DNA of 64,000 nucleotides, from NCBI GenBank assembly GCA_019843655.1, contig JACDQD010000007.1, forward strand, positions 6,879,600-6,943,599, in the 5' to 3' direction. Source of the DNA: Lethocerus indicus (lineage: Eukaryota; Arthropoda; Insecta; Hemiptera; Belostomatidae). Under the pieces are notes generated by a model that ran no database searches, was not told where the DNA came from, and saw nothing but the letters and a program-made list of their open reading frames with translations. Each line of letters starts with the position of its first letter. Position 1 is the stretch's first letter. Below, piece after piece: positions 13,037 to 26,920 of this stretch. The translations under genes were made by a program, and so were the position numbers.

Positions 13037-16000
13037 TATTATTAGTCTAGGAGGCGTCGGTGCTATTTCCGTGAGACGCCCCTGCTGGCCGCGCAACGCG
13101 CCCGTCGCCACAATACCCCTCCCACCCGTCTGTCGATCTAGGCCACCCAGCCTCTATCTCATTCTCCCTTCCTCCCTTATCACACAACCGTCTCCTTCAT
13201 TATCATCCACCGACACCTATTCTAACTCTACAAACCCGCCCCAATCACAACTCTCACAGATCCATCCAATAACATTTAATCGAACGGTCGTTCTTACCCT
13301 GAACATTTTTATTTTAGAAAACTATAGACTCCTATGGACAATCTCCGTACGGTGCTACTGGCGGAGACCAGTTCTGAAACCGATCGACAAGCGAGTCTGA
13401 AAATAGAAGGAAGCGTAACTGTGCCCGATTAGAACAGTTTCAAACCGGATAGTCTCATCCTACAGTCAGAAGTATCGACGACGGATGGTGAACGTTCACA
13501 TTTCACGAGAGTACGATATGGTAAATTCAGAGAGCCAAACCATTTCTTGAATTCTAATAAAGAAATTCACGTTCCGGGTATTCATATTATTATAATTACC
13601 TTACCCACACGGAGAACTGACGGCGGACATTGATTACGTGAAACTCCATAGGCTTACATTTTTAGAAATGGCTCTATTATTCGTAAACAAGAAAAAAGCG
13701 GAACGCCGCGAACGATTATTAAATTAACTCCGCCCGGGCCTGTCACTTAGTCGGGTTGGGAAAAGTTTTGAAAAGTGTAAAAACCGGCAACATGTGGCCC
13801 CGACCGATAATTTATGGCGGCGGGGTGTTCCGCGGGTTGAACTCCCCGACTTATTAAATCATGCGCAGAGTGGGCCTTCCGGCCGCTATCTGGCCGATAT
13901 CCACGACAATTTTAAAAGATTAAACCCCCGCCCCCGCCAAAGACCATCAGAACCGGCCCCGGTTGCCAAAGCGCCCCGGCGCTACGTCAACCCGCTCAGT
14001 GGAACATTATTATTATTACAATATTATTATTTTAGAGGGCCAATTCCGCCAGAGTTAAACCGTGAAAGTACAACACAAATTTAAATTACCACCGCGATTA
14101 CCCGCCGGACCTATTTACTCGAATCGAAGGGTACAATCCTGAGCTGTTTGTTCGCAAGGCCGCAACAAAGAACACACAGCATAACTCCCCAAAAGACGAA
14201 TGTATGGGTAAATAAAATTGAAATGTAAAAGTGGAGGCTTTTTATAGTTTCAATTATATTTAATTTAATATCCACTGTTGGTAATGTAATTATTATAAAA
14301 CACACATCGCTCGGACCTCAAACACTAAAATTGTGTCAATGAATCATATTTTCGATACAACATTCCTATCTTACAGACAATTTTTAATCGGGGCCAAACT
14401 AAATTATAACATCATTATAAATGCTTTAAGAGCTAATACGCTTATACTAAAGTGAAATAAATATCGACACGCATTATCTCTTTCTTGCACACTGCAGATT
14501 GTGCGCACAATATTAACCGCAAACCACAAGTGGTACATCAGTGTACTAATATTGAAACCGCTGTGAGTGATTCAAGTACGATCATATACCGCAGAACTAA
14601 AAAAAAAGACGGAAACGAGCGTGCACTAATTTCGCGTCTGTGGGTTGTGCACAAATAAACCGCCATTATAAATACAACCGACCAAAAAATAATACTCAAA
14701 CGAAAATATCTCATTAAAGGAGTCGATTTAAGTCGGAATATTGTATTTATACAATCGTCAATTATACAGTTCGGGGTTTTTCTATTTGCGTCTTAAACCT
14801 GGCCCACCCGGAAGGACGCTGGCTTGAGAATGAAGACAGGCGTCAAGGTATAGTCTAACCTTCAGAACAATTGAACTTTTGGCACAGGAATACAGGTCTA
14901 GAACCTACGGTTGCCAACCCCTCCCCGACTGGTTTAATAGGTAAAATTGTTTCTAGGGTCTTATTCCGGTCCCAATATTTTCAGAGGCGTTCCTTCCTTG
15001 TTCACCTTACTCAACCCAGAGTCTGTCTCCCTATAATATCGATCATTTTTAAAAGCAAAGTTGCGCTTATTCGCTGGAAATAGTCCAAATTGAAGTTGTT
15101 ACTTCTAATAGCAATATCCAAATTAAAGTATCCATCGAGGGCTTGAAAATCTAGTAAGTGTTATGAGCCATAAATGGAGACAGTAACAGTACACTGAATG
15201 TTCTGAAATAATGCTTCTTAGGAAAGTATCTTATCGCGTTACAAGCGGAGAAGTTTTTGTCAGTTTTATTTTATTAGAAGTAAAACATGCCATTTCTTCT
15301 TGCGCTTTTCTCCTCGGTGAAAAGAATAGAAATTTCGATTTAACGACCGGGCTCACTGAAGGTTGACGCCTGAAATTTCCAGATTACCGGCAATTCGGCC
15401 ATCAACAATCCTAAATACCAGGCCGGCCGATATCGACGTGGCCGGTGTCTGGACCAAATTGAGCAATCGAGATTTTATCGGGAAAAGGCCTTCGGCGTCC
15501 GTCGGCAGCGAACAACAGAAAAATATTTTCCGACGGCTCCCGCTTGGAGCCCGACGCAGTCAATCGCCGACCGAGAGCTCTCAAGGCCGCAAAAATACAG
15601 TTATTTCTAGGCTGGAGAAGAACTAAACAAAAGAAAAAATCGGACCGTAATTGTTGTACGCTTCCCGGACCGAACCACCGCAGGGTGAATGAGACCGGTA
15701 ATAAACGCTCGATTGGTAGTTCAAAAAAAGGGAAATCAGAAAACTAAAAAAGGAACTGGACGCTCGATATGAGTCAACCAGATAAGAATCACGTCCGGGG
15801 ACTTCGCAATCGCCCCGCAAATAAATATATATTTAGACGAGCTCGCATTCAACGTGAAGCGGTTTTCTAAGTACCCAACATAATTTAATGCTTCAATTTA
15901 CGAGCCAATAACAGATTTTTTTCTTGGTATCAAAGGCGTTGGAAATAATATTCGAACTAATCAATCTTAACAAATGTGTAGCGGAAACATCCGAGGTACA

Positions 16001-16310
16001 GGTTTTATTCCTGTGCACAAGAATTAACGACAATTAAACGAAGGCGTTATCAGAAATCCTTAAATAGTTTCCCATTCCACAAAAGATTGGTAGTTGTAAT
16101 GTTTTAAAAACGCACTAACTGGCCACAAGATACCGTAATTCGAGATATTAGGTTTTCAAGATGGGTTGTTCGCAAAATTATTCTCTGAATTAAAAATATT
16201 TATTATTATGACTGATGTACGTTACTGTACAATGAAAGCATAATTGAAAATACTGTACAGAAGTGACGTTATTTCGCCTACTTAATATATTTTAACTAAA
16301 TAAAACTCAC

Positions 16311-16345
16311 CACTGATGTACGCTATTGAAATTGCTTCCACTTAC
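16311..16345 (-). promoter_or_regulatory. Ratchet point (recursive splice site) with 35-nt cryptic RS exon, yki intron 1
   Basis: On the minus strand the sequence reads CTTTTTGTTACAG|GTAAGT, with the junction between 16346 and 16345. A CTAAC branch-point-like motif lies about 25 nt upstream and a pyrimidine-rich stretch leads to the AG. The acceptor abuts a perfect consensus donor with no exon between them, the definition of a ratchet point. A second consensus donor, GTGAGT (16305-16310), follows 35 nt later and would define a short cryptic exon at 16311-16345. Recursive splicing of long Drosophila introns is known to use such short downstream cryptic exons. The site is 21.6 kb from the exon 1 donor, in yki orientation. 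The alternative is an ordinary 35-nt cassette exon, which would shift the frame. Confidence 0.62.
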
Positions 16346-17138
16346 CTGTAACAAAAAGATAAAGTCAGTTAGACAAACAAAAATACTACAAACATTCATA
16401 AAAAATATAAATAATAGGCTCTTCTACAACCTTATACAGGGTTTAGCGTTATACAGTAATTACTAAACACAACGCAAGGTAAATATCTTCTAAGATTAAT
16501 CGGTTATTCCCAGTAAAATTTTAATGAATAAATAAATATTTCATTACAAAATTATAATTTTCAACACCTTAAACAACACGAATGAATCAATCCTTTACCG
16601 TGCTCATCGCAAAGATACCAATCTCCAGCAAGAAAAATTTTCGTTAAACCGTTACCCGATCTCAAAGAAATTCTTTGATCTACGCTCGTAGGGAGGAGTA
16701 TTGTGAGATCCCCATCTGTAGCGCGGCTTTATTCACAACCGTCGGAGACGTTAATGATCTATGGACACATATGTCGGGAGGGAAAACGGGTAGTGGGGTC
16801 AATTATAACATCCCGGCCCAATGACACATAATATATAATAATAAAATATATTCTCCACGGTCGTCGTCCATATAAACTAATAAGAGACCGAATAATCGCG
16901 CACCGGGGAAGCGGGCTGAACAAAGAAACATTTTGAGAGATTGGACACCGGGTAGGGTCCCCCCGTCACGAAGCACAGGTCGACTATCCTTTCCCGAAAA
17001 AAAAGATTTATAGTGTTTCCCTCTGACGACTGCCAGAATACGACCCGTGGGGAGGGTGTCCCGAGACGACGGGGGAATATTTTCATAAGACACACAACCG
17101 AACCAATTAAACGGCTCGGGGACCTCATAATTTTAGAC

Positions 17139-17351
17139 GGGGGGCGGGGTACGAGAAGGGGGCGGGGAGTGGGGCCGGGGCCGGTGGAGGCGGAGTAGGA
17201 TAGACGGGGACGCGCGTAGTTCCAAAATCTATAAATACTTGGCCCATCTTGAGAGAAAGAGAGAAAACGAGACGGAGATCCCATCCCTCTCCTATCTCTC
17301 TCTCTCTCGAGTACCACGCGACACCGGGAAATTGAGGGTGGGGGCTGGGGG
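17139..17351 (+). other. Cluster of G-quadruplex motifs flanking a GA/CT pair
   Basis: At 17158-17180 there are four runs of four or five G with loops of 1-3 bases. At 17326-17351 there are four runs of 3-5 G with loops of 1-7 bases. Between them stand a GA run (17250-17276) and a CT run (17283-17309) that could pair. All lie in yki intron 1. Confidence 0.6.
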
Positions 17352-20300
17352 TTCATATCTGATTATTCACGCTACTCTAGCCCAGTCCTGAAATATCGGA
17401 AGATGACCCGAAAGGGGTTCCAGACTAAACCTACAGAAATTAAGATCCCGCATTTTTTAGTAAATGCGGCCGGGAAAACACCAATGAAATTTGGAACCAC
17501 CCCGTTTCCAAAATTTACATATACTTCGAATACTTTTATGGAATTTGGAATCAAATGAAGTACGCTTGTGCCTACAGGTACACCTAATTAGGTTTTTATG
17601 AGGTGCACCTTCAGGGGAGTTATGAAAGGATATAAATGTATTAATAATTATAAGGAAAAATAGCAGTGTATACGACGAACGAACATTGCAACTTCTTATC
17701 TCAACTCGCCGTTGGACGGTCTATCTGACCACTCACTGTCTATCTCTTCCGTTTTATAATTATAATTTGTCCACATTATTTAATTATTTTGATATTACTT
17801 TTCATAAAATGTACAATGTTCTTTTGTATGCTGAATGGAGAAGATACCTAATTAGAATAATTTAACTTCAATAGTAAAAATGAAGTCCTATTTGTGATCG
17901 AAACAGGTTGAGAAATTTGGGAACTGATGCTGGAGGATATTGCACAGTTAAAATAGATCTCAGGCAGCCCTTTGGTATCTATAATACCAAAAACCTTTGT
18001 CATTGCGTCCTATGTATGTCACAGCTATAGCTATTAGACTAAATTTGGCTCAAGTGTTCCTCAGGGTCCGAAGCTGCCCATTATCTTTTTTTTTTAAATA
18101 TTAAATTTTTTAAATATTACCCTCAAGCACTGTAATAAACTTATCTTCAAATGAACCCGAGGAAGCCGTGTACTTCGGCTAGTTAAAATCCAAAATGTGG
18201 AGGCAATAAAGATGACAGGGTGTGGGGACGGGTGGATACGAAAACCAACTACTCTGCTAATCATAGGTGAAGCAAGACGAAGTCTTTGTTCTGCTCCCCT
18301 TTCTGGGGGAACTTCTACCTCTCGACTTTAAATCCGCGTGACCGGAACACCCATTAATTACGTATAAATTATTGTCCCATTTCCGGGAACGGGTCACGCT
18401 CCACCTTAAGGCGCCGTCCAAGGTGGTAGACGGTCTATTCTAGGCCGAACCCCGGTTTAAATACAATTTATACACTTTAAAATAACTTCTAACTTTATTA
18501 CGATTTCACAGAACGCTTGTTTTGTAATCGGTAAAAAATAAAAAAAATAGAAACCTAGTCTCGTCTTATATATTCTCAACAGTATCTGGTTCAGGTATAA
18601 ATTCGTGTATGAAACAATATGACAGTCTCAGAAACATAATTTCACTCTTTAATAAGCTGTTGTTCATACAAAGTAGAAATAAATGATTAACCTCTATAGA
18701 ATTATGTCGAATTGAGAAAGGACTAGGACATAAATCCGTTGCCTTAAAATTAAAATTGGAAGGGGCCAAACATTTCGGCAATGAACAAATATTACGATAA
18801 TAAATATTATAATTAAAAAATAATATTTTTCCATAAGGGTAAGAAAACAGCAAACAAATATAAAAACACTTTGGTAAAATATCACAAGATTATATTAAAA
18901 TTTGGAATTGATTAAAAATGTTATCCATCACCCGGTTTAGCCCCTCAGCGCCCGACACATTTAATTGTCCCTCTCAGATGAAGAACAAGTTGTGTCAAAT
19001 AGGAACGTGTGTTCACCTGTCGAATATCTACTCAATTAAACTTGATTCCGCGATCAACTTTCATGATCTTTTATGATGTTCTCAATCTTTATCTGTACTC
19101 TAACAAGAGTCTGAAAATAGTCGGTATTACCGAATTTGTCATCGGCGCACTGTGGGCGAAACAAACAAAGAAAAGGCGTCCCGTGTTAGGAATGACAATG
19201 GGAGGAGGGGGAGGGGGCCGGAGAGCCGGTGGGAATGTCCTTGCGGCGGCCCCAGGAGGGGCCATCGACTCCTCTCGGTAATGGCCGAAGAAGCGCGGCC
19301 CGTAATTGAGCGAAACCGTCGTCCTCCCAGAGAACAAAAGCCGTCCAGCATTGTTGCCCCGTCCCAACAATGACACCGCCAGAAGAGACGTGGCGCTACA
19401 ACAATACACATACACATACGCCCGCAACGCGCACGCATGCCCACCGACAGTCGTAGAAAAATGCCCGCACTCCCTCTCCTCGCAGGAACCTTTCACTCGA
19501 AAAAGGCGAGACCCGGGAGCCGTTGTCTGCAACGTATAAACCGAAATGTGAGAATAACTGTTACTACAGCTATATCATCCATTAAAAGATTCTATGTAAA
19601 TTTAATGTTCGTGCCAGAAGTACCACCCCCGGGTGGAACCATACCTCAAATACCACACCAGTCTGTATAGCGAAATGAACATCAAGACTACCTATTGTAA
19701 CAATGCATATTAATGAAAAACAGATACTTTAAAATCCCAATTATAGATTTTCTTCAAAACATACTACGTGTCTATACGAGAAATTGAAGAAATATTCAAA
19801 TTTGACCGCTACTTAATATTTGACCAGGTACTCCGTTTTAAATTCTACGGTGAAATATAATAGGGAAACGTCCGAAAATTTAAGAGGTCAACTTTGAATC
19901 AGTTAATAGCAACTGTTTTATTGAACGCGACACCGGAGGATTCCTCGCGGTAGGTGCACTTGTTTTCTACATGGTTGCGAATTTAATTCGGAAAATAATG
20001 TCGGGGCGACTCCCATAAACATGGGTTGGACTTCCTCCGCATCTTGTTGCGGGTCCTCCCGCATTTAGAAAAACCGGCGACCTTCGCGGCCTCCGATTAC
20101 ATTTCCGTCACCCTCCCGAAAGGGGGAGGGGGGCGCATATTATACGACCTCGTTACCTGTTTATTTTAAGCCTCGCCCAGAACGCTGGACCGCTTCCGTG
20201 TAAATTTCAGTGAGAGGCCGGGCGACAATGTTACGGTCGGTAGCGATGATGAGAAATTCGAACTCGCGATTACGCCTTTTGTTTACACAGAATAATATGA

Positions 20301-20756
20301 AGAATATGATTATAACGGGTGGAACTCCAATTGAACTAGAGGTTATTTCAGTATTGCATTTAATCAATTAACGACGTCGTACTTTTGGGGGGTCGTGAAG
20401 AATCGGACAGGCTGAATAGGAAGGAATTAGTAAGAAGGTAGGGGAGGGGGAGATTGGAGAAGTAACTGTGAAAAGGGAAGTGGCCGGCCGGCCCCTGGCC
20501 ACGACACCTGTCTCTACCGTTATCCCCCGGTGGGGACGGGACACAGTCCTCACAATACCAACTCTACCTGCTACTCTCTCTCGGCGGCCCCTATTTCCCC
20601 CCTCGAACCATTCACAAAAACCTCCAAAAGCCCACCATTCTCAGAATATTCCTACTGAGGAGCCGCCGCCCCGCCCCCCGCAGGACAAGTGGGTCGACTC
20701 CGTCCCTTTCCCCGTTCCTACCTGACGCTCCCGGCCCATTCTGTAAAATCGCCGGA

Positions 20757-20850
20757 TAGAAGGAGAGAGCGAGGGGGAGGGAAGGACAAAGAGAGCGGGG
20801 GGAGAGGGAGAAAATGAACGAAGGGAGGGAAAGAGAGAGAAGGGGCGGAG
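20757..20850 (+). repeat. GA/GGGA-rich purine tract
   Basis: Purine-rich stretch of GAGA and GGGAGA words. Isolated tracts of the same kind stand at 22608-22643 (CT), 32106-32158 (CT) and 33498-33540 (GA). They may be GAGA-factor-type sites, but binding is not shown. Confidence 0.6.
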
Positions 20851-23800
20851 CTCGACCTCGATTCCCCCGGGCTTCTGCGTTTTACGCACAATTAACGCCA
20901 CGTTAATAAGCGTTTAAAAGGCGACTATTTTGGAATCGAAACGCTCTGCGAATGTTATCGTGCGACCTCGCAAAATAAATTCACGAACGAATTATCAATG
21001 GATGAAAACGATTATTTCAAATAACAGCACACATACATAAAACCCAACTTTTTCTTAATGACGAACGGAATACTGTAAATTCTTATTTTATCCCCGATCC
21101 AGTATCAGCCTGCCAGACTAGTAACCCACGGAGAATCGGTTGTTTCAAAATGATTTCCTCTTTTTATCGTCCTCCGTTCCACCCTTTGTCAGATGTACGC
21201 GAAGGCTAATTTTAATTGCAAGCTACAAGCATAAATTGGACTAAACGGACTGGCCCGTTTCGTGGTCTCGAAGAAGAAGAAGAAGCTTGGCTTGGGAATT
21301 GTTAATGAGCAATGACGGGAGCCCGAAATAGAGCCCGGGAATAGTACACACGCGGCCGTAAAAACGGTCAATGGTACAACAAACATGTCGTTCTTTTCCT
21401 CCATGTTTCTCAGCGATTATTTTCCCATCCGACTGGCTTCCCGGACTCTTTGGAAAACGAACAGACATTGGCTTTCTTTTAAAAACAGACAAATGGAGGG
21501 GTTCGATCCCTCTGATAATTCGTGACGTAGATCCTGCGCCGAAATAGACTTACGATCGAATAATTATTGATAATAAATAAAATATTTAAAACTAAGATTA
21601 TTTTCTGTGATTTTTATGATATTCACAAAAAGGAGAATCCCATAAATAATTCCGTAATTTATAGTATAACGTAATTGCGATTTTTATAGGTAAATTTAAA
21701 CAAATCGAAACATTCACTGTGGAAAATGTTATTGTTCTCGCCCAACAACAATCACTACCCAGAAATGTTATCTACAGGTAGAAGACCTGTGATTATCTCA
21801 ACGTTGGCCAATGGGAGATGCGAGGTAGGTACCTCATTTTTTGTGGCCGAGACCACAGCCTAAACTGCGTATTAACAACACTTGTTCGCCCACAAATAGT
21901 ACCTATATAATACAACACGATTGCCATTTTTTTTTCGCCTAACGTTCCACTTTAAATAACACTCGGACGTCGGGAGAGGAGAAGATTGACAGACCGATGC
22001 CATAAGCCGAGAATCCGCTATTCAGAAACTGGACCAGTTAAATAAAAATGGTCTCGACGTAAAAATATTAAAACACGTAACATTCTAAGTACGATTATAC
22101 TACTTCTCTCTTATTCTTACGAAATTATATAGCATTATGAAATTATATCCATTCGTTGAAATAATTGGTTTGACTAAAACCTAGTTCAGTAAGCACGTAG
22201 GATCCAATCTAAAATTGTGGACCATATATTTAATAAAATGAGATGGGGAAACAATGATACAATTTTTTTTTAACTAATGTAAGGCCAGGTATACCGAATA
22301 CAATTGACCTATTGACCGCTAGCATGCCCGGCACAAGTTAGAGGAGTGGCCCGAGCCACACCTTGGCACCGACCCCCCTCCGCCTCTCAGGATCTCAAGA
22401 CTGTTACAACAAACGTGTATATCCGTCCAGCGTTACAACATAAAGCGGTCGCGCAATGCCAAACGTACGGCTCTGAATTATGTGCCGACAGAACAAAGAA
22501 GCGGGTACACTGGACAGGTAGCAAATAAATTGCAGTGGGTCTTATATATATAATTTCGGAACCGGACACCGAAAATTGTTTTCTGGTACATTGCCAATAA
22601 TATATGTGATCTCTCTCTCCCTCCCCCTCCCTCTCTCTCTCGCTCATATGTAGGAACAATTACTTCATAAAGTTCTTCCTTTTCCGATCCTAAACGTCGC
22701 AATGTTTAGGTGTTAATGCGATACAATCCCGCTTTTCAAAAGGCCCGATAAAGGGCAGTACTACCCAGTATGGTACCAATTTAGTTGGTCCAATTATAAA
22801 AAAAAACCTCCGCGTCACTCCGCGGTACAATCCTATCGGGAAGCGGTATCTCGCTCCTTGTCATGACGGTCAAACGAAGTGTGAAACCCGAAGGGGATGG
22901 GACAATTAGAAAGGCAATACCTCTCCGGTAGGAGCAAAAGGAGGAGTGGCGAGAAAGCGGCAGTTGGGTAGAAACTAAGAGGATCGACCCGGGGATAATT
23001 ACAAGGGATATGGAACCAGATCCCGACGGTCACCGCGCGCCCGACTATAATATGCTTTGGGGCGGTAAAAAAAGAAGAAAAAGGGTTTATATAAAAGGAA
23101 AAAAACGTTTGCCGAGTGAAATGGAGTGACACCTCATGATTGCAGCTTGATTGGGACAACTTTTACTCCGCAAATAGGTTAACGGACACGTGTGCTCTGT
23201 TCAGGTTTTAGCTAATAAGACCCGGCAAAGTGAGCAGTGGCCAAGGCAATAAACCAGCTAGACCTCGACGGTAGAGCCCTCAAGAATTACTAATCGAAGT
23301 AACAGTGAAAAATTGCTCTCGAGTATTCGGTAAAAAATGCGTAAATGCTTATGTTGGACAGGTTTGCCGCTTACCAACCACGCCATTCTACCATGAATTG
23401 ATCCATTTTCAATTTTAAATTGAATCCTTTATTCACCATAGTGTAGTAAATTTAAACTCCAAAAAATGTTCCAACATGCAGTAAGTATATTAATGGAATA
23501 AATGTCTTATTTTTTTTTTATTACTTAGCTCATCTGATACACTGAGCCTGAAAATTTAATTCTAATTCTACACGAGAAATTCCTTTTTGTTGAAAACCTC
23601 CGAAAACAAGATTTCTCTATTCGCCAATTTTGGCACGTAACGTCGCAAACGCAAGAGGTCGCTAACTCTTCCCACACTCGTACCAGTTCCCATCTCATTA
23701 ATAATGGTATATATTATGACCGCCAGTCATAACTAGATGGACGAAAGGTAACGCTCGTAGTAAACCAATCAAGTTGTCGTAAACGCAATCCCCGCTGTGA

Positions 23801-26648
23801 CAAGAAAAATTTGCCTAAAGAGAGAGCAAATATTGCGCAAAGGTTCAGGTTAGCTCTTAACTCGTTTCCACGCCTCTGCTACGCTTAAAGAATAAGTTGA
23901 AAAGTTCAAAATACATATCTTGCAGCCTTATTATATAATAATGTCGTCTACTTCTAACAGACAAGTTGGAAATGAGGAAAAATCAGACGGATAATTAATT
24001 CCAGACGCTCGGAATAATGATGCATGGAATATATATGAGTGTCTTTCAATATACAGTTGAAATTGAACAGTTTTGTCAGAATGATAGATCAGTTATTTAT
24101 AAATCTCCGTCAAGTCTGCCAACGGATCAACAGTCTACATCAGATAATAGGGAAGGCAGAGGTCGGAGCTAGAGCATGATACACTGAATAGTTTAATTGG
24201 AATGGTGTCAACAAAGGAATATGCAATAGTTTAATTTTGCTTTTTTCATTGAGAAAGCTTTCTCTATTTGGCGATTTCATATTTTGAGAAACATTTTATA
24301 AGCGAGCAATAGAAGAAATGTAGCCTTAATAAATCTAAGCCGGTATTTTAAGCGTGTTGAAATAGATTCTCCTAAAATATGGTTTATAATAGGTTATATG
24401 GAAATAATATTAAGTTTAGTTTTCACCACTAGTTCATATCGTTTCTTCAAAAAATATTACCGTTACTCGTCTCGCCTTTAAGGCGCCGTTAAAATACCCA
24501 CCAGACAGATCCAGGTAGGTGGAAGGACTATTTTTGTTCCAAACAGGATACAGCATTGAATTTTCAAAATCCTATTATGGATTGATCGTGTGGGAACAAT
24601 TGAGGCAACTATATCTTTCCGACCGCAACGATAATGCTTTCATAAGCAACAATATCTTTCATATTCGATGAGCGGACAAAACCGAAGCTACCGAATGCCG
24701 GTCGTAAAGGCCCTACAACGATTGCCGGGATGTTCCGTCACTCCGAAGAAATTTTCAGGCACTTACAAGTCGGTACAAGTTTAAACGATGCAGTCGGAAT
24801 ACAAATTGAGGACACAAGAATAAGACACATACGCTCACAAGTGGGAGGCACGTTTCAAAAGTCCACAGACGTCTCCTCGAGGAGACCGGGGAGAAGACAA
24901 AGTGTATTTCTAACATCAACACTCAAAGAAATTCATAGATCCATAATTAGGCGATAATTGAACGTATTAGCGACTGAACTACAGAGAACATTAAGCGAAT
25001 AAGAAAGCTTCTAGGGTCGGTTACTTACAATTCAACGCAGGCTCCGAAAAGACATCCGTCACATTCATTCGAAAAAAGGAATAAAAAAAGGAACCCTTCC
25101 TGGCCGCGATGCCCACAGGAATCTATTTAGATCAAACAGAACGAACTTACGGGCACATAGCACCGAATAGAAAGCGAACTCCTGGAAATAAAACTTATGC
25201 AACGCGCCGATATTGCGCAATCTAATATGCCGATAGATATCCCTCTCCCAAACACGATCTTCTTCTCCGAACGGGGCAATAGCCCGTCCTATTTTACAGG
25301 TCCGAACGTGCAGAGGTCCGCCGGCGAACCTTTTTCTAGGCCAAGAAATGTCGATCATTATTCCACAAGTGACCGTAACCGATTTTCGCTTAAATTTTAC
25401 AAAGGGGAAAAGTGACATCACAGAGGGTATTGGGGAAAGGTGCAGAAAATACGCCAATTAAGCCCGTAACGATGAGGAAGTGATGGTCCTCCTCGATAAT
25501 AATTAGTCAATCAATGGCCCGAGTTAATAGCTAATAGACGCGCTTTCTACGAAACACATATAAATGTTCTTGTCAGAATGTCTGGGAGAAGTGAGACATG
25601 AATGAAAACAGAATTTAATGTGGAGAGTGTTTAAATTTAATAATTTTACAACTGATACTGGATAAAGTCATGCTGGATTACAGTTAATAATTTATAATTC
25701 CCTCCCCAATATTCTCCATTACGGGGAAGCCCTGTAAGCTAAACGCTACCATTATACTTATAAGTTAATTTCTTGTCTTCGTTGTTTATATAGAGCAATT
25801 GGCAGTTATGGTCATTTATGCGAATACGTTAATTATAATAATTAATCAATTATAAATTAATTGTTTAAAACGTCAAATTAATTTCTTATTATTCACGATA
25901 AGCATGCGATCCCATAAAACTGCACTATGTAAAATACAACCGAAACCAATTTTTTATACAATGAAATAAGTGATTATATCCTTCCACGGTCCTAGAAAGT
26001 AAGTAGTATTAGGAATTTGCCAATTGGGAAAGATTGGCCGACTTCCTCAATGTCGAAACACCGCGCCCGTCCCGACGCCAGTTCAAAACCTTCTCGGCTG
26101 GCAACGGAATAAACTAAACAAAGGCCGGGCATCACGATCTTCACATTTAACAACAAGAGTGGAAATGATAACCGATTTCGTTATTGGGTCGAGTTACTGG
26201 GGACCTTTAGGCGGTCCAGAACACCACGGAGTTCAGCCTTTCTTCGGTCGGCAGGTCCTTCTGTTAATGGAAAAGAAAACTCGAGAACCCAGGGTTAATG
26301 ACACCAAAAGGTTGGAACGACAATTCCCCATATACAACGGGACAACCAGTATTGATATACTCATTCCGCTATATTTTCCAGTAAACTGTTGACGAGACAT
26401 AGAGTAGATGAAAGTAGAAATACCGGGAGTAATTTAGGAATAGGGAGGAGGAAGTACAAGTGAAATCGTCCTTGAGGGAAGATCCCTTCAAAATCCATTC
26501 TGACCACCAGTTGGAATACATTCAAAATTTAGATAATTTTGAACGGAAGAGGGCGCCCCTCGCTGTTATAGGGCCCCCCTTAGGCGGCGTCCTGGCCACA
26601 TCGCCGGCGCTTTTATTTTTAAAGAGACCCCCCGTACCACCCCACCAC

Positions 26649-26920
26649 ACACTCTCTCTCTCTCCCTCACTCCCTCCCTCCCTACCTCTATCTCTCTCCT
26701 TTTCTCAGCTCTTTGCTTTGCATTCGGAATCGACCAAAACTCGAGACAACCCGGACAACGTAAATTTCGATTTCCGGCGTTCGAGAGTTTTTCCGAGAAA
26801 CGCACAGAAACGGATGGTTAACGACAGAGAGAAAGGAGAGAGAGAGAGGAGGTGGGACAGAGACGATGGGAGGGGATAGAGAAAAACGAGAGACAGATAG
26901 CGAGGAGAGAGGGAATTTTT
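26649..26920. repeat. Opposed CT and GA tracts
   Basis: A CT-rich run at 26649-26705 and a GA-rich run at 26824-26920 are separated by about 120 bp of mixed sequence. The two are complementary in character and could pair. They lie in yki intron 1. Confidence 0.65.

Noticed and set aside
16877..17356. 159-codon minus-strand open frame, the longest in the yki intron
   Set aside because: It crosses GA/CT and G-rich tracts, is Pro/Arg/Ser-biased by composition and overlaps other open frames. No domain or splice context is visible.
20150..20175. Minus-strand ACAG|GTAACG
   Set aside because: No pyrimidine tract and a weak donor; similar weak CAG|GT words occur at 20717, 28815 and 33718.
21490..21520. 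tRNA-like T arm (GGGGTTCGATCCC)
   Set aside because: No A box, no cloverleaf and no matching acceptor stem upstream.
25065..25457. 130-codon minus-strand open frame
   Set aside because: No recognisable motif, no start context, and not yki-like (no WW or coiled-coil sequence).
26024..26392. 122-codon plus-strand open frame
   Set aside because: No family resemblance and no neighbouring exons in phase; expected by chance in a 38 kb GC-moderate region.
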